NCBI GenBank assembly: GCA_004151065.3
Contig: NWUY0300045488.1
Coordinates: forward strand, 16,680 to 33,639
Direction: 5' to 3'
DNA: 16,960 nucleotides
Origin: Larix sibirica
Taxonomy: Eukaryota > Streptophyta > Pinopsida > Pinales > Pinaceae
Below, one piece after another: positions 1 to 9,350 of the stretch. The notes under the pieces are model-generated. The model worked only from the letters and a program-made list of their open reading frames with translations. It was not told where the DNA came from and searched no databases. The translations under genes were made by a program, and so were the position numbers. Position 1 is the stretch's first letter. Each line of letters starts with the position of its first letter.

Positions 1-61
1 CATTATTGAAATAGTTACACCTTTGACATGGCTAAGAAAGCTTAAAGCAAGTGAATTCAAT

Positions 62-159
62 TATGAGTTCAGGTTGGACAAAGTAAACATAAGAAATTAT
101 GGTTTGTGCCATACTATGAGTTCAGGTTGGACAAAGTAAAAATATGAAATTCTGGTATC
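62..159 (+). repeat. 53-bp tandem duplication over the pseudogene exon 4 acceptor
   Basis: The stretch starting tatgagttcaggttggacaa occurs at 62 and again at 115, a period of 53 bp. It contains the end of intron 3, the AG acceptor and the first codons of exon 4. The intact paralogue has a single copy (6379 onward), so the duplication belongs to the pseudogene lineage. The second copy runs on into the rest of exon 4. Confidence 0.8.
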
Positions 160-1329
160 CTGGCAAATGTTTTGGGTACCCTCATTTCTGTATGTGCGAG
201 CGATCACTGTGACTCTGTACAAGGGTCTTGTTATAAGAAACCTCTGGTTTCTAAACCATGATGTTGACAATAGTCATGCTAATGCTCAGAACATAATTGG
301 AGTCAAAGATTGGATTATAGGATCCATTTTCCTTACAGGGGCCTCTATCTCTTGGTCCACTTGGGATAATGCAGGTAATCTGTTGAATGCTAACCTATTT
401 GTTGATCCTCTTTTTGCATTATCGGTAACACTATTTCCATAAAGCAATTTGACATATTTAGGTGGCAACTGAGAAGAAATGTCCAACTGAATTGTCCATA
501 ATTGCTTTCACCACCCTTTTTTTTCAACTATACAATCAACTCTTTTAACATCTCTTACTGCACGTGAGTCAGCTGCTTGGAGTCTAAAATGGGACATTGA
601 TTTTATAAGTATTTCATATTTGGTATGGATCAGAGTTCAGTGTCGGTCTCCTCGTTGTGTTCTTGAAGCCTTCTCTTGAAACATGTGTCCATTGGCTTTG
701 AATATGGCGATTCTTCCCTTGCAGGAAATTATTGGTACAAGTTTGAAATATACAATGCAAACTTGGTGTAATCACAAGAAAGGACCTCTATTTGTGGCAA
801 TGTTTAAGCCCATTAGGATAGTGATTGCAACCATAGCAAGAGATATTTTCCTTGGTGACAAACTACATGTTGGAAGGTTTGATATCTAAAATTCCCAAGA
901 GTTAGTCATCATTTATTATTTAATCAGCATAGATCCATTATTTTTTATTTTTGGTACATAACGTGACAGCGTTACGTTGTATTACATTACACATCTCCCC
1001 CATACTGGGTTGTAAGCACCTCGCTACTCTCGGTGCAACAAGCAGAGAGGTGTGAGGATACAAGGGAGAAAGACAACATCTAGTTGCCTATCTTGACCTT
1101 TTTTTGACATCATCTATTGTCTTGTTATTAGATTCACAATGTGGTGGAACATTTTTTCATTATGTTGGGTTACTATGTTATGATTTGGGGCCAATCAAAA
1201 GATACTGATAGTATTGATCAACTTTCAAGCATAGATCCTACAAAGTGGCAGTGGGAGCTGATCAATAATGATGACATTTAAACTAAACAGCCATTATTTG
1301 TAGACAAAGTCACTTAGGGCTTACATTAA
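64..1329 (+). pseudogene. WAT1-related transporter pseudogene, exons 4-7
   Basis: This is a broken, 5'-incomplete paralogue of the intact gene at 4215-7474; exons 1-3 are not in the window. Exon equivalents are about 126-374, 462-622, 725-876 and 1140-1329, in the same order and with similar introns. Recognisable family pieces include TVTLYKG, KDWIIGS and MQTWCNHKKGPLFVAMFKP. Lesions seen: an in-frame TGA at 145-147, an extra base near 200 (tgtgcgagcg against tgtggagcg), a 2-bp loss near 367, a 2-bp length change in the T-run at about 516-524, loss of the exon 7 AG acceptor (gattcacaatg against gattcagtg), and stops at 1279-1281, near 1315 and at 1327-1329. Exon 6 alone is still open over all 152 bases. 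Intron 6 has gained about 120 bp. No intact protein can be made from it. Confidence 0.9.
918..1038. other. Insertion in pseudogene intron 6
   Basis: The intron matches the intact gene up to about 917 (catcatttattattt) and again from about 1038 (acaagcagag...gtgaggata). The intact gene has only a few bases between these points (7181-7190). About 120 bp is therefore extra here. It contains a short hairpin, TAACG at 959-963 with CGTTA at 970-974, and a C-run. I see no clear terminal inverted repeats or target-site duplication, and the family is not recognised. Confidence 0.6.
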
Positions 1330-1889
1330 TGACACCAATTAATCCATCATCATGCCACAAGTGTGCATAATAGAGTAAAGTTCTTACACGGAAGATTCCA
1401 GTAAAAATTGTGCTTGGCAATACATGTTGGCCCATGTTCATGAAAACCTATATGACCATTCAAGCTCATCTGCCCTCTTGCCTTGTGCTATCAAACTGTA
1501 TGAATCACATTTGTAATTATTGATTACATAACCTTAGCAGTGGTATGAAATATTCAATTTCATAATACATTGCTCTATCCCATCTTGCCTTTGATCATAT
1601 TACCCAAGACGATTATTTTCTAATATTTATAGGTTCACAATCAGAAATTGCCGTGTGGATTGAATTTTGCACTGCCAAGACTTTTAATCAAATGTATGCC
1701 TTGATTGTTTCTCTATGCTTCTAGGATCACTATAAGTTTTACAGTTGAAAATATTCTTCATTGAAGTAATATTTCTTATGTTTTCATACCATAAAACAAC
1801 AATATGTCGCAAGGCAGATAACTGATGTGGATATTAATTTTAGTCAATAGACTTCCACAATTAATTTGTATGTATCTATGTTGTCATTG

Positions 1890-2215
1890 TGTTTATTTTG
1901 ATAACTTATAGGAAGAAAGGAATCTTAGGGTTATTCTACAATATTTTGAAAAAGCACCACGGCAAAAAATCAGCCCAGAAACAAGGGTACTTAGGGATCC
2001 AAAGAAGGATAATATAAATTTTGAGTTTCAGAAACCAGAATTTCCCACAAAATATTTAACTTTATCCAGTTCTTAGCATACCCTCAGGAAGACTCTGGAT
2101 AAATATAAGTCTTTCAGCAACAACAATATTGGTTCCTCCAATCTGTCCTAGAGTTCCATGATTTTAGAGCTCTGTCCTGGTGGCTCCAGTAGGAATGATA
2201 ACTGAAATGGAAGGG
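1890..2215 (+). mobile_element. LINE reverse-transcriptase fragment (copy 1)
   Basis: Reading across frames gives ERNLRVILQYFEKAP and then QKISPE, followed by NFEFQKPEFP. These match the part of plant non-LTR (LINE) reverse transcriptases just after the catalytic YADD box, where the family has a segment like FEKASGQKINKEKSKIFF. The copy is shorter than the one at 8258-8630: it lacks about 20 bp near 1983 and about 35 bp near 2090. Frames are broken throughout, so it is a dead fragment. Confidence 0.65.
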
Positions 2216-2226
2216 CATAATACGGG
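2145..2226 (+). repeat. 82-bp direct repeat, first copy
   Basis: Positions 2145-2226 recur at 2411-2492 (offset 266) with one mismatch noticed (gtagg against gtacg). The stretch is LINE-derived flank sequence that occurs only once beside the intact gene, at about 8563-8640. Confidence 0.9.
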
Positions 2227-2410
2227 GTTTCGCATGGAAAAGTGAAAAAATGAAAAAAAGTGGCACCAAATATCATGGAATAATGTCCCAGTCAAAAATC
2301 ATGTAGCCAATTAGCTTGATTCGAGAGTGGCAAGCCCAAGGGGCGTGTTTGGAGCCAAAGTTTTAGCTTGTCTAATATCGTGGCAAATGGAGATAAGAAG
2401 CACTCGATCC

Positions 2411-2492
2411 GTCCTAGAGTTCCATGATTTTAGAGCTCTGTCCTGGTGGCTCCAGTACGAATGATAACTGAAATGGAAGGGCATAATACGGG
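2411..2492 (+). repeat. 82-bp direct repeat, second copy, ending at the gap
   Basis: This copy begins right after gcactcgatcc, where the intact paralogue instead reads gcactcaacccgcttagg, and it ends at the first N. That placement suggests either a real partial tandem duplication or an assembly join error. Confidence 0.9.
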
Positions 2493-2494
2493 NN
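2493..2494. other. Assembly gap (NN)
   Basis: There are two N bases. The sequence on either side is unrelated: flank/LINE repeat to the left and unassigned intergenic DNA to the right. The true distance and even the adjacency across this point are uncertain. Confidence 0.99.
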
Positions 2495-3100
2495 CAACAC
2501 CAACCGGGTTACCTCGTAAAAGCCAAGCCAGTTATGTCGCTTCCCACTTATTTTTATACTTGGTTGGTACTAGGTAATCTTAGCGATTAGTGGACTCCAA
2601 GTATCATAAAACAACACTACTAGTGCCAAAAAAACCGAGGAAACCCAAAAAAACCAAGAATCCTATCCCAGAGACCAGAAACCCTAACCAGAGAGACCAG
2701 AGAGACCCCATACTTGTATCATACGTCTTCCGCTCTCTTGATCATCTACAAGGAGCAATACATATTAATACATAAATTTCTATCACGAATCTTCTGTCAA
2801 GTATTGAGCAGATCACTATCCTTTAGCCTGTATGCATAAACTACATGCATGGGTTACTGTCATCAACAATGTCTCTGCTATGCATTTTTGCAGACTTCAC
2901 AGTGGGTGAGCTTCCATGGTGATAGCTTGTCTGGATATCAATCAATGGAATATTTTTATTAAGAACTAATTATGGTTTGGTTGCAATTAAATCATGTTGA
3001 GAAACTTCAAACAAAATTCAAAGACTTTATGTAACTCTTTGGTAAAAATACTTTTTAATTTAAAAAAAATTATTTACAACAAAAAATAAACAATATAGTG
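2495..3100. other. Unassigned intergenic DNA
   Basis: No gene is seen. A purine-rich stretch at 2625-2715 repeats short units such as agacc and aaacc. The 61-codon open frame across it is low-complexity (PKKPRKPKKTKNP) and looks like a by-product of composition. Downstream the sequence is AT-rich with homopolymer A runs. Confidence 0.5.
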
Positions 3101-3102
3101 AA

Positions 3103-3275
3103 AGGCTATGTACAAAGGTATTTACATCTGTGTCCTCAAAAAACCTAAAATAGCTAGCTAATGACAATCGGAGGCTATGTACAAAGAATCATTGTTATCA
3201 AAAAAACATAAAATAACTAAATGGTATATATAAAGGTATTTACATCATCTTCCTCAAATAAACTAAAATAGTAAT
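3103..3275 (+). repeat. Degenerate short tandem repeats
   Basis: The block aggctatgtacaaag occurs at 3103-3117 and 3172-3186. The block aaaggtatttacatc occurs at 3114-3128 and 3233-3247. Related A-rich tails (cctaaaatag, cataaaataa, actaaaatag) follow each unit. This looks like a three-unit decayed array. Confidence 0.6.
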
Positions 3276-3472
3276 AAAATATAAATAGGCATCTAAGTCC
3301 AATCCCTTGGCATCTTTGATCAACAAAAAACTAACTTCATTTTCCAAAACATATTTGTACCAAAATTTCCAAAGAACGAACAGTGTTGAAATCATCAAGT
3401 TGTCTCAAACACCACAAAGTGTTAGAATCACCAAACAACACTCCTTGTTATTACAACCTCTTCTACAAACAG

Positions 3473-3569
3473 CAAAACTTACACAATAATTATCCCAATT
3501 ATGTTAAAATGGTTACATGCTCAAACTAAACAAACTCCCAACAAAACTTACACAATAATTATCCCAATT
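3473..3569 (+). repeat. 28-bp direct repeat pair, 69 bp apart
   Basis: Positions 3473-3500 and 3542-3569 are identical, starting caaaacttac and ending tcccaatt. The 69-bp offset equals that between the first two units of the array at 3103. The surrounding 3270-3900 is AT-rich, and the 60-codon open frame at 3307-3489 has no recognisable family. Confidence 0.8.
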
Positions 3570-3943
3570 GTGTTTCATTGTTTCCAACTTCACGCAAGAA
3601 AACCAAAATCCATTCAAGAGACCATTTTTTACCAACTATCTTGTAATAAAAATACTTGAATAAAATACTAACCATACAAACACCCAAAATGCGTAATTAA
3701 CTCAAATTAACCACACACTATGCAAGGTCAACATCCATTAATATAATTCTTACGATTACTTCAACCATTTTCACGTGCCTTGGAATATTATTTTTTTGAT
3801 GAAAAACGATCATGCCGTCCAAAAGGTTGAGTCCATGTGAAACACTTGCTTTCGATATAAAGATTTTAAAAACATAAAATTTATTCTAATTATTGTTTCG
3901 TTTTATAATATGAGCTGGGAGCCTGGGAGTACAATATAATTTT

Positions 3944-3950
3944 TATAAAA
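3944..3950 (+). promoter_or_regulatory. Candidate TATA box for the WAT1-related gene
   Basis: TATAAAA lies about 265 bp upstream of the ATG at 4215. If used, the 5' UTR would be roughly 235 bp and would contain the 33-bp duplication at 4023-4088. No better TATA is seen closer to the start codon. The call rests on the motif and its position only. Confidence 0.3.
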
Positions 3951-4022
3951 CGATGCGCTAGGAATCTTATTTTTAACATAAAAATAATAAAAACTGTACA
4001 ATTTGTCACGTTCCCATTAAAG

Positions 4023-4088
4023 GAGACATGTTTTTCAGAATATGCAGTCAGGCCTGAGACATGTTTTTCAGAATATGCAGTCAAGCCT
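4023..4088 (+). repeat. 33-bp tandem duplication upstream of the transporter start
   Basis: Two adjacent 33-bp units (4023-4055 and 4056-4088) differ by one base (aggcct against aagcct). They lie 127-192 bp before the ATG, in the proximal promoter or 5' UTR. Confidence 0.9.
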
Positions 4089-4214
4089 GAATGTTTGTTG
4101 GGCGTGTTCTAAATTAACTGCCTACTGAGAATGAAGGTTTCTGATCCAAGTTATAGAACCCGAGTTGTGACTGTTATTTGATCAAAGATAGAGGGAAAGA
4201 GAGAGAACTGAAAA

Positions 4215-7200
4215 ATGGGTTCCATGTATTCATTCCTGCCATTTGCAGTCATGATTTCACTGGAGTGCTTTGATGTGGGATTGACCACACTGAGCAAAGC
4301 TGCTTTCTCCAAAGGAATGAACCATTTTGTGTTTGTTGTTTACAGCAATGCTCTGGCTGCTGCCCTGCTGATCCCAATTGCATTTTTCGTTGACAGGTAA
4401 GTAGAATATGTCTCATCCAACCCATTTTTATATAACATTAACTATGAAGATATTTCCATTAATTTCTATATTTTTCATGTCCATATATAGCATTAGGGCA
4501 TTGAGATGGCCATTTCCAGGCCTGTATATAAAACCTAATTTCATATACAGCATAACCTAGAAAAATGTTGTAATTTGATGTGAATTATGCATGCCTAAGG
4601 GGCTTGCATGATACCCAACTGTCCTTATATTTAATTGGGTTTTCTGCCTGCAGGAGGAAAAGGCCTCCTCTGACATGGTCAATGCTGGGCAGATTTTTTG
4701 TGCTGGCGATTTGTGGGTAAGACTTATTTTCTGAGTAATTTATTTGTTCAAAGCTAGATAGCATTGGGAAAGCCTTTGAAATCATTTTAGAGCAGAGGGA
4801 ATATTGCCCCTTGGGTTCTTTTGGAGAGGGTGATTTGGAAAATGCCCTGGTCACCTGGACTGCTATAAGTGAAATTGTTAACAGATAGAACATGGTGATC
4901 GAAATTCCGTAAGCAGCTAGTGCGGACATCCCAAGCCACAGTGAGAGCATGGATGCTTAGTAACTACGGAGCTGCATTTGAACCCTTAAATTTTCCCAAT
5001 TCAAAATAAATATAAAAATCTAGTTGACTGAAGCTCATTCATTTACAATATGCTTGAATTGAATGTTGCCCCCTCTTTCAAGCAGTTGTGTTGGATCTTT
5101 TGGGAAAAATGATATGGAGAGTGCCCTAGGTGACCGGGAGTGCTAGGAGCGGCTGGTGCAGACTCCCAAGCCACAAAAAATAACATGGGTGCCAAATATG
5201 GAATGTCACATTTCAACCCTTAACTTTACCAGCTCAATTTTTTTTGTTCTAAAAAGCCAGTTGACTGAAGCCCTTTCACTTTTAGTATCCAAGGGCTTGC
5301 CTGCAAGCATTGCGGCATGTCTGCAGCATATCCCCCCGATCTTGAACCTTGTATGAGTTGGTAAGAAGCTTTCCTGTACTCTAGCACCCACGGGACTTGA
5401 GCCTCAGTTGAGCTGAAAACGGTCTCTCATGCAAAAAGTGAAACTCTTCTGCACGGTGTCACACATGTGACCTACACATTGGTTGAAAAGGTTAAGTTCT
5501 CATGTCCAAGACAAAGTCTTCTGTGCAGCATGTCTCTTGCGTGACCCCAACATCAGTTGAGTCTCTGAAAAATTTATGCAGTGTCCAAGGATTACCCCCT
5601 AGGGCACTATTAGCATAAACCACTCACCTAAAGACATTATAATTTCGGCAGGCCGTTGATGATGAGAGCAATTAACTCCTCTTTATTTTGTTTTGGAGAG
5701 GTGGTTATCTACTTTGATCTACCCTTTTTACATTCTATGCTTCACTGTTACTCATTTAGATTTAGATTTGGATTTGATTTCTCTTTTACTGTACTCTTTG
5801 CTGGAAGATGTGTTCTGCACTCCCTTTCTAGCTGTTAGTGCTTGTTGTACTCTGTAGTTCCATTAACCAATTTTGGTCATTTATAGACATTAATAAAATT
5901 TCAAATGGCATTTAATTCTTGCATAGTTTGAAGCCTTGAACCTCATGTCGGGCTATGGAGGTCTTCTGCTTTCACCACTTGGAGCCACTCTAAGAAGTTG
6001 TAGTTTGTTGTTATGTTGGATTGCTATTTACATGAATCTCATATTCTTATTATATGAAGTGTGGTCGGACATGCAGTGTCACTGTCATGCAGAATTGTGT
6101 CTTCACAGGCGTAAACTACACTTCCCCAGTTCTTGCTACTGCAATGGGGAACCTAATCCCTGCTTTCACCTTCATATTGTCCATTGTTTTCAGGTATTGA
6201 CCTAATCCAAATTTAACATTTGTTTTTCAGATATGGATTCATATTCCTTAGTCCACAATCTAGGAGGTTTTCAGTTTCCATGGATTTAAAATCTCTACCT
6301 AGATTAATTTGATTACTGCTACTTACATTTGTCTCTATTCAGCATTATGCCTAGCTTTTGTATAATTTGTGCCATAATATGAGTTCAGGCTGGAGAAAGT
6401 AAACATAAGAAATTCTGGTAACCTGGCAAAGGTTTTGGGTACCCTCATTTCTGTATGTGGAGCGATGACTGTGACTCTGTACAAGGGTCCTGTCATAAGA
6501 AACTTCTGGTTTCTAAACGATGATGTAGACAACAGTCACGATACTGCTCAGAACACAATTGCAGTCAAAGATTGGATTATAGGATCCCTTTTCCTTGCAG
6601 GGGCCTCCATCTCTTGGTCCACTTGGAACATAATGCAGGTAATCTGTTGAATGCTAATCTACTTGTTGATCCTCCTTTTGCATTATTGCTAGCAAGATTT
6701 CCATAAAGCAATTTGAAATATTCAGGTGGCAACTTTGAAGAAATATCCAGCTGAACTGTCCATCACTGCTTTCACCACCTTTTTTGCAACTATACAATCA
6801 GCTCTTTTAACATCGCTTACTGTGCGTGAGTCAGCTGCTTGGAGTCTAAAATGGGACATTGAGTTTATAAGTATTTCATATTCGGTATGGATCACAGCTC
6901 AGTGCCAGTCTCCTCATTGTGTGCTTGCAGCTTTCTCTTGAAACATGTGTCCAGTGGCTCTGAATATGGTGATTCTTTCCTTGCAGGCAATTATTGGTAC
7001 AGGTCTGACATATACAATGCAAACTTGGTGTAATCGCAAGAAAGGACCTCTATTTGTGGCAATGTTTAAGCCCGTTGGGATAGTAATCGCAGCCATAGCA
7101 GGAGCCATTTTCCTTGGTGACAAACTACATGTTGGAAGGTTTGGTATCTAACATTCTCAAGAATTAGCCATCATTTATTATTTGACAAGCAGATAGATGT

Positions 7201-7474
7201 GAGGATACGAGGGAAAAAGACAACAGCTAGTTGCCTATCTTGACCTTATTTTGACATCATCTATTGTCTTGTTGGATTCAGTGTGGTGGGAGCGTTTTTC
7301 ATTGTATTGGGTTTCTATGCTGTGATCTGGGGCCAATCAAAGGATAGTGATAGTATCGATCAACTTTCAAGCACAGATCCTACAAAGCGGCAGTGGGAGC
7401 CTATAGATAGTGACGACATTGAAACTAAACAGCCACTGTTTGCAGACAAAGTCACTAAGGGCTTACATCAATGA
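4215..7474 (+). CDS. WAT1-related (nodulin MtN21/UMAMIT-type) EamA transporter, 7 exons
   Basis: Predicted membrane transporter of the plant drug/metabolite family. Known members carry amino acids or auxin at the plasma membrane or tonoplast; the substrate here cannot be read from sequence. Exons: 4215-4396, 4654-4716, 6077-6193, 6389-6638, 6726-6884, 6987-7138 and 7282-7474. All introns are GT-AG and all joins keep frame, giving 1116 bases including TGA, or 371 residues, which is normal for the family. The start lies 14 bases after an AG-rich leader and opens the usual first helix (MGSMYSFLPFAVMISLECFD). Family marks are KGMNHFVFVVYSNA (residues 34-47), GVNYTSPVLATAMGNLIPAF (93-112), GTLISVCGAMTVTLYKGP in exon 4, WDIEFISISYS ending exon 5, QTWCNRKKGPLFVAMFKP in exon 6, and FFIVLGFYAVIWGQSK in exon 7. 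Two EamA halves, about ten helices, and a hydrophilic tail are expected. No lesion was seen. The exon 6 donor (AAG|GTTTGG) is weak. Confidence 0.93.
4717..6076 (+). other. Intron 2 with repeat-derived sequence
   Basis: This 1360-base intron is the longest of the six. The acceptor at 6075-6076 (atgcag|tgtcact) keeps the frame as G-V-T-V-M-Q-N-C. The next AG, at 6091-6092, would lead at once to a TAA, which decides the choice. Open frames on either strand inside (for example 4585-4950 minus, 5656-5838 plus) show no family signal and are judged chance frames. Confidence 0.8.
4804..5290 (+). repeat. Diverged tandem duplication inside intron 2
   Basis: Two units about 235-239 bp apart share ordered landmarks: ttgcccc at about 4804 and 5068, cccaagccaca at about 4930 and 5165, aacccttaa at about 4981 and 5215, and gttgactgaag at about 5022 and 5260. 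Identity is patchy, so the duplication is old. The unit is probably an unrecognised repeat element. Confidence 0.6.
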
Positions 7475-7593
7475 CAGCAGTTGATCCATCATCATGCCAC
7501 AAGTGTGTGTAAAGAGAGTAAAGTTCTTTCATGGAAGATTCCATGTGAGATTAAAGCTGTGCACTTCTCAATACATGTTGGCCCGTGTTCATC

Positions 7594-7657
7594 AAAACTT
7601 ATATGGCCATTGAAGCTCATCTGCCAAAACCTATATGGCCATTGAAGCTCATCTGCC
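7594..7657 (+). repeat. 32-bp tandem duplication in the 3' flank
   Basis: Units 7594-7625 and 7626-7657 differ by one base (aaaactta against aaaaccta). The pseudogene flank has one unit (about 1444-1475), so this arose after the two gene copies split. Confidence 0.9.
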
Positions 7658-7747
7658 CTCTTGCCTTTGTGCTATCAGACTGTATGAATCAAATTTGTAA
7701 TTATTGATTACATAACCTCATCAGTGGTAAGAAATATTCAATTTCAT

Positions 7748-7926
7748 CATTTTTGTAGTAGTTAATATCTTCTGCTACTCTCATCGGGGAGATTTTTGAC
7801 GAGCCCTTTGTTATTTTATGAAATTGATACAAACAAGCATGTAGTCATTTTTATTTAATATCACTTTAAGAAGAGTTACCTGCTTGTTTACATGAATGCT
7901 ATCCCTTTTCTGAGGATTTTTCAAAT
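7748..7926. other. About 178-bp indel between the two paralogue flanks
   Basis: The flank of the intact gene has this stretch, whereas the pseudogene flank goes directly from atttcat to aatacattgct near 1560-1570. It is AT-rich. No terminal inverted repeats or clean target-site duplication are visible, so insertion here and deletion there cannot be told apart. Confidence 0.6.
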
Positions 7927-8257
7927 GTAATATGCTGCTCAATCCCATCTTGCCTTCAATCATATTACCCAAGACAATTATTTTCTAATATCTATAGAGA
8001 TAAAGGTTCACAATCAGAAATCGCCGTATGGATTGAATTCTGCACTTGCAAGACATTTAAACAAATGTCCGCCATGACTGTTGCTCTATGCTTCTAGGAG
8101 TACTAGAGATTTCATAGTTGAAAGCATTCTTCATTGGAGTAATATTTGTTATGTTTACATATCATAAAACAGCAATATGTCGCAAGGCAGATAACCCATG
8201 TGGATATTAATTTTAGTCAATAGACTTTAACAGTTAATTTTTAGATATTTGTCGTCG

Positions 8258-8630
8258 ATGTGTTTGTTTTGATAACTTATGGGAAGAAAGGAATCTTAGG
8301 GTTATTCTGCAAGATTTTGAAAAAGCGCCAGGGCAAAAAATCAGTCCAGGAAAATCAAAGATCTTTTTCATCAAGTGTACTTAGGGATCCAAAGAGGGAT
8401 AAAATAAATTTTGAATTTCAGAAAGCAGAATTCCCCACTTTATCCAGTTCTTATTACGCCCTCAGGAATTGCGACCTACCACTGACAAATTCGGGAAAAA
8501 ATTAGACTCTGGATAAATATAAGTCTTTCAGCGACAGGAAGATTGGTTTTCCTCCAATCTGTCCTAGAAGCAGTTCCATGATTTTAAAGCTCTGTCCTGA
8601 TGGCTCCAGCAGGAAGGATAGCTGAAATCG
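8258..8630 (+). mobile_element. LINE reverse-transcriptase fragment (copy 2)
   Basis: The frame through about 8282-8380 reads ERNLRVILQDFEKAP and GQKISPGKSKIFFIKCT before a stop. The next frame gives NFEFQKAEFP, and another gives FGKKLDSWINISLSATGRL and QSVLEAVP. In order, these match plant LINE reverse transcriptases after the YADD box: the FEKASGQKIN..KSKIFF segment, then LLD..L..WK..LLS.AGRL..IQSVLQAIP. At least two frameshifts and stops are present. The catalytic YADD, endonuclease and poly(A) tail are not seen. The same fragment lies beside the pseudogene. Confidence 0.75.
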
Positions 8631-8789
8631 AAGGGGCACCTAACGACATAGAATAATGTCACCCAGCCAATCAGTTACCGGGTGTTTGATTCGGGAGTGC
8701 AAAGCTGGAGAGGCTTGTTCAGAGCCAAAGTTTCAGCTTGTCAAGACCGTGGCAAATGGAGCTCAGAAGCACTCAACCCGCTTAGGAAA

Positions 8790-9350
8790 CAGAGAGAAAC
8801 CTTGCCATAGAAATCTATTCCCTTTGTCCTAATACAAATATTCTACTCATTTGGCTACATGAATTTGTCTAATGGAGAAATGCAAAAATTTATTCCAAGC
8901 GATTACTTAACCTAACATTACTTGAGAGAAGGCCTGCTTTAACCATATATCGCTAGATGGCCATTCAGTTCAAGGTTATTGTTGGGAATTTTATAACACA
9001 ACTGAATTAATTCATTTCTTTTTAAATATATAATTATATAATTAAGTTATAATGAATTAATTTATTTCTTTTTAAATATATAAATATATAATTATATAAT
9101 TAAGTTATAATGGAAGTTTGGTAAAATAATATTAACATATTTTTTTTTAAACTAAAAACTAAAAAACATTTTAGTTAAGACAATATAATAATGATTGAGA
9201 TGGAAACACAATGTAATTATAATTAGTGTGATAAGGCTATGTTTTTAAACATTCACGTATAATAAACATTTTACTTGAATCATAATTTAATATTAATTAT
9301 TGTAAAAAGACAATACAAAGATACCTAATTTGATAAGATTATGTTCATGT
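8790..9350. other. AT-rich intergenic DNA
   Basis: Homology to the pseudogene flank ends near 8780. No gene is seen beyond it. The stretch is very AT-rich and contains the tandem duplication at 9004-9111. Confidence 0.6.
9004..9111 (+). repeat. AT-rich tandem duplication
   Basis: Unit 1 (9004-9053, 50 bp) and unit 2 (9054-9111, 58 bp) both start gaattaatt and end attaagttataat. Unit 2 differs by 8 extra bases of the TATAAATA type. Confidence 0.85.

Larger units (their letters stand above)
1330..2410. other. Pseudogene 3' flank, homologous to 7475-8780
   Basis: This stretch aligns with the flank of the intact gene over most of its length. Landmarks occur in the same order in both, for example catcatgccacaagtgtg, caatatgtcgcaaggcagat and gtggcaaatggag. 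It has no gene of its own but carries a LINE fragment, listed separately. Relative to the intact copy it lacks a 32-bp duplication, a block of about 180 bp and smaller pieces within the LINE part. Confidence 0.8.
7475..8257 (+). other. 3' flank and probable 3' UTR of the transporter gene
   Basis: This begins straight after the TGA and is homologous to 1330-1890. The 3' UTR should lie in its first few hundred bases, but I see no canonical AATAAA close to the stop, so the poly(A) site is not placed. It carries a 32-bp tandem duplication (7594-7657) and a block at about 7748-7926 that the other copy lacks. Confidence 0.6.

Noticed and set aside
167-442. 91-codon open frame as a gene
   Set aside because: It is the frameshifted remainder of pseudogene exon 4 running on into its intron. 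Only the middle part resembles the transporter.
3103-3275. CRISPR-like array
   Set aside because: The units are irregular and AT-rich, and the window is a plant nuclear sequence. It is an ordinary decayed tandem repeat.
4585-4950. 121-codon minus-strand open frame
   Set aside because: It overlaps exon 2 antisense and lies largely in intron 2. Its hydrophobic look comes from composition, and it has no family motif or start context.
8260-8505. 81-codon open frame as a small gene
   Set aside because: The recognisable LINE reverse-transcriptase signal lies in more than one frame here, so this frame is a passenger of a decayed element.
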